Shown piece by piece: positions 57,550-64,000 of a DNA stretch of 64,000 nucleotides. The stretch lies in NCBI GenBank assembly GCA_902599625.1, contig CACKGF010000001.1, forward strand, positions 1 through 64,000. The letters are read 5' to 3'. Each line of letters begins with the position of its first letter. Position 1 is the first letter of the stretch. Source of the stretch: an uncultured Pelagibacteraceae bacterium. Its GTDB lineage: Bacteria > Pseudomonadota > Alphaproteobacteria > Pelagibacterales > Pelagibacteraceae. A program made the translations under genes and the position numbers. The notes beneath the pieces are model-generated. The model ran no database searches, was not told the origin of the DNA, and saw only the letters and a list, made by a program, of their open reading frames with translations.

Positions 57550-58676
57550 AAAAAATCTTTATATTAACAGGGGAATCTTCAGGAGATAAATTGGCATCAA
57601 CAGTAATTGAAAAAATTCAAAAACAAAATAAAGATGTGAAGTTTTTGTCAGTCGGTGGATCAAATTTAACAAGTTTAGGCATAAATTCAATTTTCAATAT
57701 TGAACAAATTACTTATATGGGTTTTACAAGCGTCTTATTTAATATTTTTAAAATTAAAAAAAAAATTGATTTCACTGTAAAAGAAATTATTAAATTTGAC
57801 CCTGATATATTATTTAGTGTAGATAGTCCTGATTTTACCTTACGCGTTGCCGAACGAGTAAAAAAAATTAATGCTAATATTAAGACTATTCATTATGTTG
57901 CGCCTCAAGTATGGATTTGGAGAGAAGGAAGAGTAAAAAAATTCAAAAAATTTATTGATCATTTTTTATTATTGTTTGATTTTGAAAGAAAATATTTTGA
58001 TAAAGAAAATATCCCAAACACATTTGTAGGGCATCCTTTATTAGAAAAAAATAAATCTAAAGTTGATATATCTCATATTTCTAGAGGAAAGAAAATAATT
58101 TCTATATTCCCAGGAAGTAGAATGTCAGAGCTAAAAGTACTTTTACCAATTTTAATCGAATTCATAAAGCTAATGAACAAAAAATATAAAGATTTTGTTT
58201 TCGTGTTTCATTCAACATTAGAAAATATAAATTTTATTACTGAAAAATTAGAAAAATCAAATTTAGATAATTGTGATATTGTAGTAGATAAAGATATCAA
58301 GTCTGAGGTACTACTCAATTCAATTTTTGCTGTATCAAAATCAGGCACTGTTTCTTTGGAAATTTGTAATGCAAAAGTACCTTCAATTATTATTTATAAG
58401 ATAAATTATGTTAATTACCTAATAATGAAGTCTCTCGTAAAAGTTAAGTTCGCTAATATTATAAATATAATAAATAAAAGAGAAGTTATTCCAGAACTCT
58501 TACAAAATGAGTGTAATGCTAAAGAAATTTATAAATCAACTGTATACTTCTTAAAAAATCCAAAATTTGCACAAAATCAAGTTGAAGAATGCTCAAAAAC
58601 TCTTGATCAGATAAGACCTCTTAGTTCCTCTAACGAGGAGGCCGCAAAAGTCTTAAATAAATATCTTATTTCCTAA
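57546..58676 (+). CDS. lpxB: Lipid-A-disaccharide synthase
   Basis: This 376-aa GT19 enzyme has GESSGDKLAS near the start, the YVAPQVWIWREGRVKKFKK stretch, GHPLLEKNK, and the donor site SKSGTVSLEICNAKVPSIIIYK. It condenses two monosaccharide units into the lipid A disaccharide. Its last 24 nt overlap the convergent gltX gene. Confidence 0.96.
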   Translation: MKKIFILTGESSGDKLASTVIEKIQKQNKDVKFLSVGGSNLTSLGINSIFNIEQITYMGFTSVLFNIFKIKKKIDFTVKEIIKFDPDILFSVDSPDFTLRVAERVKKINANIKTIHYVAPQVWIWREGRVKKFKKFIDHFLLLFDFERKYFDKENIPNTFVGHPLLEKNKSKVDISHISRGKKIISIFPGSRMSELKVLLPILIEFIKLMNKKYKDFVFVFHSTLENINFITEKLEKSNLDNCDIVVDKDIKSEVLLNSIFAVSKSGTVSLEICNAKVPSIIIYKINYVNYLIMKSLVKVKFANIINIINKREVIPELLQNECNAKEIYKSTVYFLKNPKFAQNQVEECSKTLDQIRPLSSSNEEAAKVLNKYLIS

Positions 58677-60053
58677 TCTTTTTAGAACTTCATCTTTACC
58701 TAAAGAAATGATAATATCATAAATACCTGGTCCATATTTTGATCCTGTTAATGCAATTCTTAATGGTTGGCCAACACCTTTAAAATTTGTATTATTAGAC
58801 TTAATCAATTCATTTACCAATGGTTCTAAATTCTCTCGGTCAAATTTAGATAGATTTTTTATTCTATTAGTAAATTCAGCTATTATTTTTTTTGATCTAT
58901 CATCTATTAATTTTAAATCATCATTATTGAACTGAACTTTTTCAGAAAGTAAGTATTTTGAATTATTAAAAATATCTTCTAATGTTTTCGCTTTATTTTT
59001 GAGAAATATAAGAGATTTTTTTATTTGATCTTCTTTTTCAGGAAGTATTTTTTCTTTATAATTTTCACAAAATTCTTTTAATTGATCAAATAAATTATCC
59101 TCTTTCATATTCTTAATATAATACTCATTCATAGATAAAATACGGTTTAAATCTAATTTAGAGGGAGATTTTCCAACACCTTCTAAATTAAAGTGTTTGA
59201 TACTTTCTTCTAAATTAAAAATTTCTTTATCTTTAAAAGACCACCCTAATCTTAACAAATAATTTCTTAAAGCTTCAGGCATTATTCCAATTTTTGAATA
59301 ATCATCTAGTGTAGAATCTTTATCCCTTTTTGATAATTTTTTACCCTCTTTTGTATGAATTAAAGGTATGTGGGCAAATTCAGGGAGATCCCAATTCATA
59401 GCCTCGTATATCTGTATTTGTTTAAAAGTATTTATTTTATGATCATCTCCCCTGATGATATGTGTCACTTTCATATCATGGTCGTCTACGGTTACTGATA
59501 AATTATATGTCGGGGTACCATCATTTCTCAAAATTACAAAATCTTCAATTGTATTATTATCTATCTCAACATCACCTTGCACTAAATCTTTTAATTTAGA
59601 TTTACCATCTATCTTACTTTTAAATCTAATTACTGGTTTTATGTTTTTTGGAGCCTCGCTTTCATTCTTATCTCTCCATTTTCTGTCGTAAATATATGGA
59701 ATTTTTTTTTGTTTAGCTCTTTTCTTTTGTTCTTCAATTTCCTCATTTGAGCAATAACATTTATAAGCGTTTCCTTTTTTTAATAGATCCTCTGCAATTT
59801 TAACATGGCTACTTATTTTGGTTGATTGTATGTACTCATCGCTATCGTGATTTATACCAATCCATTTTAAGGACTGAATAATTTGATTTTGGTATTCTTT
59901 TTTTGATCTTTCTTTATCTGTATCTTCTATTCTTAGAAGAAAATTTCCACCCTTATTTTTTGCAAATAACCAATTGAATAGAGCGGTTCTCACACCACCT
60001 ATATGAAGCGGCCCCGTAGGTGATGGAGCAAATCTTGTTGCTACTTTTGACAT
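58653..60053 (-). CDS. gltX: Glutamyl-tRNA synthetase
   Basis: This 466-aa class I synthetase has the HIGH-type motif PSPTGPLHIGGVRTALFNW (11-29) and the KMSKS-type motif GKKLSKRDKD near 245. A Cys-rich zinc segment is partly visible (CYCSNEEIE). The C-terminal anticodon-binding domain is present. Alphaproteobacteria often have two GluRS and use them for Gln-tRNA via GatCAB; this copy alone cannot be assigned. It follows lexA by 22 nt. Confidence 0.95.
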   Translation of the reverse strand: MSKVATRFAPSPTGPLHIGGVRTALFNWLFAKNKGGNFLLRIEDTDKERSKKEYQNQIIQSLKWIGINHDSDEYIQSTKISSHVKIAEDLLKKGNAYKCYCSNEEIEEQKKRAKQKKIPYIYDRKWRDKNESEAPKNIKPVIRFKSKIDGKSKLKDLVQGDVEIDNNTIEDFVILRNDGTPTYNLSVTVDDHDMKVTHIIRGDDHKINTFKQIQIYEAMNWDLPEFAHIPLIHTKEGKKLSKRDKDSTLDDYSKIGIMPEALRNYLLRLGWSFKDKEIFNLEESIKHFNLEGVGKSPSKLDLNRILSMNEYYIKNMKEDNLFDQLKEFCENYKEKILPEKEDQIKKSLIFLKNKAKTLEDIFNNSKYLLSEKVQFNNDDLKLIDDRSKKIIAEFTNRIKNLSKFDRENLEPLVNELIKSNNTNFKGVGQPLRIALTGSKYGPGIYDIIISLGKDEVLKRLGNKIFI

Positions 60054-60075
60054 TAATATTGTTTAGACTATTTTT

Positions 60076-60747
60076 TTAGAAGTTTCTATATAAAGATACT
60101 AGAACACCTTGAACTTTTACTCTATCAGGACCAAAAATTTTAGTTTCGTAATTTCTATTTGCACTCTCAAGCGCTATAGTTTTACCTTTTCTTCTAATCC
60201 TTTTAAGCATGGCTTCATGGTCATCAATTAATGCAACCACAATTTTTCCATTTTCAGCAGTATCAGCTTTTTTTACAATAACTGTATCACCATTATTTAT
60301 TCCAGCTTCTATCATAGAGTCACCTTGAACTTTAAGGCCAAAAAATTCTCCATTTTTCTCAATATTTGCTGGAAGGGGAATTCTGCTCACTTCATTTTGA
60401 ATAGCTTCAACTGGTGTACCGGCTGCAATTTTTCCTAAAACTGGAATTTCGTTTTCATTGTCTGTGGTTTCATCAAGTCCTCCCTTTATTACACTTGGCG
60501 AAAATGAATTATAAATATCATTTGCAGAAGCTGTTTCAGGTAATTTTACAACCTCTAATGCTCTTGCTTTATGCGCCAATCTTTTAATAAAACCTCTCTC
60601 TTCTAACGCACTTATTAATCTATGTATTCCTGACTTAGATTTAAGATTTAAAGAGCTTTTCATTTCTTCATAAGATGGAGAAACACCACTGCTTCTTAGC
60701 TTCTTATTGATGAACATTAATAAATTTTTTTGTTTTTTAGTAAGCAT
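60076..60747 (-). CDS. lexA: LexA repressor
   Basis: I use the ATG at 60747 (223 aa; [17 protein letters not shown]), since the track adds six non-conserved residues. The winged helix covers about 1-70. The self-cleavage site is A109-G110 (KIAAGTPVE), and the Ser/Lys dyad is S144 (GDSMIEAGI) and K182 (AMLKRI). It represses the SOS regulon and is cut when RecA is active. Its own promoter contains a matching operator. The hinge of about 30 residues is longer than in E. coli. Confidence 0.95.
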   Translation of the reverse strand: MLTKKQKNLLMFINKKLRSSGVSPSYEEMKSSLNLKSKSGIHRLISALEERGFIKRLAHKARALEVVKLPETASANDIYNSFSPSVIKGGLDETTDNENEIPVLGKIAAGTPVEAIQNEVSRIPLPANIEKNGEFFGLKVQGDSMIEAGINNGDTVIVKKADTAENGKIVVALIDDHEAMLKRIRRKGKTIALESANRNYETKIFGPDRVKVQGVLVSLYRNF

Positions 60748-60762
60748 AGAACAAATTACGTA

Positions 60763-60791
60763 CATCTATGTTCTACAAAAGTTCTTATCAA
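60763..60791 (-). promoter_or_regulatory. lexA promoter with SOS operator GTTC-N7-GTTC in the spacer
   Basis: On the minus strand TTGATA (60786-60791) and TAGATG (60763-60768) are spaced by exactly 17 nt. Inside the spacer, on the plus strand, GTTC TACAAAA GTTC (60770-60784) is a perfect alphaproteobacterial LexA box. Repressor binding would block RNA polymerase, giving autoregulation. Confidence 0.85.
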
Positions 60792-60827
60792 TTAACAATA
60801 GAAAAAAATAGAGGAAATATGGGGTTT

Positions 60828-61625
60828 TTATCCCTTTAATACTGAAAAAATAGAATTATTGTCCAAATCTTTTAATAGTGATTCACCAATAAGAAAAGTT
60901 TTGATAGAGGTTTTGTTTGAGATTTCTAATAGTTCGTCTTTTGTTTTTATTCCACTTTCAGAAATTAAAGGCCCGGGATGAGCAACCAAAACGTCATGAA
61001 TATCGTAAGTTGTATTTATTTCAGTTTTGAGAGTTTTAAGATTTCTATTGTTTATTCCAATCAAACAATCTTTAAATTTTAATGCACGTCTGGCTTCTTC
61101 AACAGTATGAACTTCAACAATAATTGACATGTTTAATCTCAGCGCCTCTTCATACAATTCATTTGCTACTCTATCAGAAACCCCAGCTAATATAATTAAT
61201 ATTGCGTCTGCACCATAACTTTTGGCTAAAGATACCTGAAATTTATCGATAAAAAAATCTTTACAAAGAATTGGTAATTTTATTTTCTGCTTGATTTTGC
61301 TTATGTGAACTAAATTTCCATAAAAAAAATCTTCTTCAGTTAAAACTGATAAGCATGTTGCTTTATTTTTATTGTATGTAGATGCTATTTCCACAGGGTC
61401 ATAGTTTTTGATTATTATACCTGCTGACGGACTAGCCTTTTTGATTTCAGCTATAATAGAAAATTTATTATTTTTGATATTTTCTTCAATTTTTTCTTTA
61501 AAATCTACAAAAGTGTTATTTGCTTTGATTAAATCATTTAAGGATTCTGATGAAATAGTTTTTTTGATTTTTTCTATTTTTTCAGTTTTTTTTGTAATTA
61601 TTTTTTTGAGAGTGTTACTGGACAT
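60828..61625 (-). CDS. trpC: Indole-3-glycerol-phosphate synthase
   Basis: This 265-aa TIM-barrel enzyme has FSIIAEIKKASPSAGIIIKNYDP near 55-75, ILCKDFFIDKFQV, IIVEVHTVEEA and LIGINNRNLKTL. It closes the indole ring in tryptophan synthesis. TrpF is not fused to it. It overlaps trpD by 11 nt. Confidence 0.96.
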   Translation of the reverse strand: MSSNTLKKIITKKTEKIEKIKKTISSESLNDLIKANNTFVDFKEKIEENIKNNKFSIIAEIKKASPSAGIIIKNYDPVEIASTYNKNKATCLSVLTEEDFFYGNLVHISKIKQKIKLPILCKDFFIDKFQVSLAKSYGADAILIILAGVSDRVANELYEEALRLNMSIIVEVHTVEEARRALKFKDCLIGINNRNLKTLKTEINTTYDIHDVLVAHPGPLISESGIKTKDELLEISNKTSIKTFLIGESLLKDLDNNSIFSVLKG

Positions 61626-62610
61626 TTTGTATTTTTAGTAGGTGTTTATAAGGAGCTCCAGTTTTAATGAAATCCCTTGCGTAATTATAAGCTAACTCAA
61701 AATTTTCATATTTTTCAGATACAACTAATCCTGCGGCAGCATTCAAGCATACTGCCTTCGAAAAATCATTATCTTCTCCCTTAAAGATATTCAACATTTT
61801 TTCAGCATTAAATTTTGCATCTTGACCTACAAGATTATCAAATTTATCTGCATTTACTTTTAATTTTTTTGGATCAATTATAATTTCTGTAATCTCATTA
61901 TTTTTCAATTGCATAACCTTAGTCTTTGCATATGGTGATATTTCATCTAATCCGTCATCACTATTTACGATCCAGGCAAACTTGATATTTAAACTTTTTA
62001 AAGCATTTGCGAATATTTTTAAAAGTTTTTTGTCAAATACACCAATAACTTGTTTTTTAACTAATGCAGGGCTACTTAAAGGTCCAATCATATTGAAAAT
62101 TGTTCTTTTTCCAATTTTTTTTCTAGTTGGTCCAACAAATTTCATTGCACTATGGTAATTAGGCGCAAACATGAAACCAAAATTATTTTTATAAATTTGT
62201 TGTTCAATTTCATTTGGCTCTAAATTAATATTTATATTTAGAGCTTCCAAAACATCCCCAGATCCACATTTTGATGAAACAGCTTTGTTACCGTGTTTCG
62301 CTACTTTAATATCCATACTAGCTAATAATAAAGCTGATGCGGTAGAAATGTTTAAAGTGTTCATACCGTCTCCACCTGTACCACATGTATCGATACAATT
62401 ATCTACATTTACCCGTTTGGATTTCTCTCTCAAAATATAAACACCTCCAGCTATTTCATCTGAGGACTCGCCCTTTTCTGATAATAGAGTTAAAAAGTCA
62501 AATATCTCTTGATCATTAGCTTTTCCTTCCATCAATTTTTTAAACGCCTCTTTACTTTCTAAGAAAGTTAAATCTTGTTTTGCTCCAATTTTATCTATGA
62601 ATTGTTTCAT
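61615..62610 (-). CDS. trpD: Anthranilate phosphoribosyltransferase
   Basis: This 331-aa protein has the PRPP loop CGTGGDGMNTLNIST (about 74-88), KHGNKAVSSKCGSGDVLEAL, and RTIFNMIGPLSSPA. It transfers phosphoribose to anthranilate. It overlaps trpG by 4 nt. Confidence 0.96.
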   Translation of the reverse strand: MKQFIDKIGAKQDLTFLESKEAFKKLMEGKANDQEIFDFLTLLSEKGESSDEIAGGVYILREKSKRVNVDNCIDTCGTGGDGMNTLNISTASALLLASMDIKVAKHGNKAVSSKCGSGDVLEALNININLEPNEIEQQIYKNNFGFMFAPNYHSAMKFVGPTRKKIGKRTIFNMIGPLSSPALVKKQVIGVFDKKLLKIFANALKSLNIKFAWIVNSDDGLDEISPYAKTKVMQLKNNEITEIIIDPKKLKVNADKFDNLVGQDAKFNAEKMLNIFKGEDNDFSKAVCLNAAAGLVVSEKYENFELAYNYARDFIKTGAPYKHLLKIQNVQ

Positions 62611-63182
62611 TTATTTTTAAATCTGATAAAGTTTTTTAAAATTTTTATACCAAGTTTTGTTTTAATACTTTCAGGATGGAATTGTACTCCATGTACGTTA
62701 TATTTTTTATGCTTGATACCCATTATTAGGCCTTCTTTTGTTTCCGCAGTGATTTCGAGGTCTTTTGATAGTGTTTTTTTATCAATTATCAAACTATGAT
62801 ATCTAGTTGCCTCGAAATTTTTAGGTAAATTTTTCAAAATTCCAATCTTTTTAGATATTATTCTGCTAGTTTTTCCGTGCATCAATTTTTTGGCTTGAAT
62901 TATTTTAGATCCAAAAACTTGACCTATTATTTGATGTCCGAGGCAAACCCCAAGAATGGGTATTTTGTTATGAATTTCTCTTACAATTTTCAAACAATTT
63001 CCAGACTGATTTGGATTACCAGGTCCTGGCGAAATAACAATTCTATCAAATCCCTTTTTAATAATATCCGGGGTATTAATTTTATCATTTCTATAAACTT
63101 GAACTTTAGTTTTTAGAGAAGACAAATAGTGAAATAAATTGTATGTAAAACTATCGTAGTTATCAATAAGAAGTATTTTCAT
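62607..63182 (-). CDS. trpG: Anthranilate synthase glutamine amidotransferase component
   Basis: This 191-aa class I amidotransferase has nucleophile Cys80 (GVCLGHQIIG) with His169 and Glu171 (VQFHPES). It also has ISPGPGNPNQSG. It supplies ammonia to TrpE and could also serve PabB. It overlaps trpE by 4 nt. Confidence 0.95.
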   Translation of the reverse strand: MKILLIDNYDSFTYNLFHYLSSLKTKVQVYRNDKINTPDIIKKGFDRIVISPGPGNPNQSGNCLKIVREIHNKIPILGVCLGHQIIGQVFGSKIIQAKKLMHGKTSRIISKKIGILKNLPKNFEATRYHSLIIDKKTLSKDLEITAETKEGLIMGIKHKKYNVHGVQFHPESIKTKLGIKILKNFIRFKNK

Positions 63183-64000
63183 TTTTCTAGTGACTTTATC
63201 AAAGCTTTCGCTTTATTTATGGTTTCATTATATTCATTTATTGGTTTGCTATCAGCAACAATTCCAGCTCCTGCCTGAACATAAAATTTATTATTTTTTG
63301 TAACTGCTGTTCTAAGGGCTATACAGGTATCAAAATCTCCATTCGCAGAAAAGTATCCAATGCCACCTGCATAGATTTTTCTACTATTTTTTTCAAGTTC
63401 ATCAATTATTTCCATTGCTCTAATTTTAGGTGCTCCTGAGACTGTACCTGCTGGAAACCCAGCCATTAAGGCTTCAAATTTAGAGAATCTTTTATCGTAG
63501 ACACCTGTCACATTGGACACAATATGCATAACGTGTGAATACTTTTCGATTTTAAATCTTTCTGTAACTTTTACAGTATTAATCTTTGAAACTTTTCCGG
63601 CATCATTTCTGCCTAAGTCGAGAAGCATAAGATGTTCAGATAATTCTTTTTTATCATTAATCAAATCTTTTTTTAATAAGTTGTCTTCTTTATTGTTTCT
63701 ACCCCTAGGTCTTGTTCCAGCAATTGGTCTTACAGTTATTACATTGTTCCTTAATCTAACCAAGATTTCTGGACTTGCCCCAATAATTTGAAAATCATTA
63801 AAATTAAAAAAAAACATAAACGGTGAAGGATTAGTTACTCTTAATTTTTTGTAAATCTCAATTGGTTTTTTTGTAAGTTTTGTCTCAAATCTTTGGCTTA
63901 AGACAACCTGGAATATGTCACCTTTTTTAATATATTGTTTTGCTTTGTTTACAATTTGGAAAAATCTTTTTTTAGATATGTTCGATTTTACACTAAACTT
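63179..64000 (-). CDS. trpE: Anthranilate synthase component I, C-terminal part (cut by the window)
   Basis: The track lists only from an internal Met, but the frame is open to the window end. Upstream it reads YIKKGDIFQVVLSQRFE and RVTNPSPFMFF, the conserved chorismate-enzyme core. VRPIAGTRPRG, LLDLGRNDAGKVS, HIVSNVTG, GAPKIRAMEIIDELE and YAGGIGYFSANGDFDTCIALRT follow. About 273 C-terminal residues are present; the start and any trp leader lie outside. It makes anthranilate from chorismate with TrpG. Confidence 0.94.
   Translation of the reverse strand, partial: KFSVKSNISKKRFFQIVNKAKQYIKKGDIFQVVLSQRFETKLTKKPIEIYKKLRVTNPSPFMFFFNFNDFQIIGASPEILVRLRNNVITVRPIAGTRPRGRNNKEDNLLKKDLINDKKELSEHLMLLDLGRNDAGKVSKINTVKVTERFKIEKYSHVMHIVSNVTGVYDKRFSKFEALMAGFPAGTVSGAPKIRAMEIIDELEKNSRKIYAGGIGYFSANGDFDTCIALRTAVTKNNKFYVQAGAGIVADSKPINEYNETINKAKALIKSLEK

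Noticed and set aside
1-64000. Insertion sequences, prophage, CRISPR arrays or defence islands
   Set aside because: No transposase, integrase, Cas, restriction or toxin genes and no spaced repeat arrays were seen in the window.

Overview
The window looks like a streamlined SAR11-type alphaproteobacterium (Candidatus Pelagibacter or a close relative). The reasons are roughly 30% GC, near-zero intergenic space, many start/stop overlaps of 1-8 nt, alphaproteobacterial gene variants (short ProRS without the editing insert, ClpX/ClpP/Lon next to tig, a GTTC-N7-GTTC type LexA operator) and no mobile elements, CRISPR or prophage. This is inferred from sequence features and family knowledge; no database search was possible.

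Region 1 (1-15.4 kb) is the accessory part. It starts with a tiny basic ORF, an SGNH-hydrolase-like membrane protein, a small exported protein and an IsdG/ABM-type monooxygenase. A tight minus-strand run follows: GMC oxidoreductase, TerC, SDR, M23-like peptidase, 2-keto-4-pentenoate hydratase family protein and an unlisted 44-aa membrane protein. Divergent from it is a TRAP transporter (dctP, terminator hairpin, dctQ, dctM) followed by an NCS1 permease and a second SDR, so the two arms together look like an uptake and oxidation cluster for an unknown organic substrate. Then come a small lipoprotein with a coupled unlisted mini-gene, a DUF3047 protein, a YbgC-like thioesterase, a family-5-type uracil-DNA glycosylase divergent by 1 nt from a periplasmic histidine phosphatase, a DUF1289 protein and an unlisted 56-aa membrane protein.

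Region 2 (15.5-23.2 kb) is proteostasis: tRNA-Leu, tig, clpP, clpX, lon, a TPR-glycosyltransferase-like protein, then tRNA-Val and tRNA-Asp.

Region 3 (23.2-46.9 kb) is one uninterrupted plus-strand array. It holds nuoA-N (complete respiratory complex I), birA, coaX, RNase J, a DUF1467 protein, proS, lolC/E, lolD and dnaE, with no gap above 6 nt. A perfect 7-1-7 Fur-box-like palindrome lies just upstream of nuoA.

Region 4 (46.9-58.7 kb) is the translation and envelope operon: a structured leader with rpsB, then tsf, frr, uppS, cdsA, dxr, bamA, skp, fabZ, lpxD, lpxA, lpxI and lpxB. The pyrH and rseP genes that usually sit in this synteny are absent.

Region 5 (58.7-64 kb, minus strand) holds trpE (cut by the window end), trpG, trpD, trpC, lexA with a clear SOS operator inside its promoter, and gltX, which converges on lpxB with a 24-nt overlap. 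No gene-free stretch exceeds about 150 nt.
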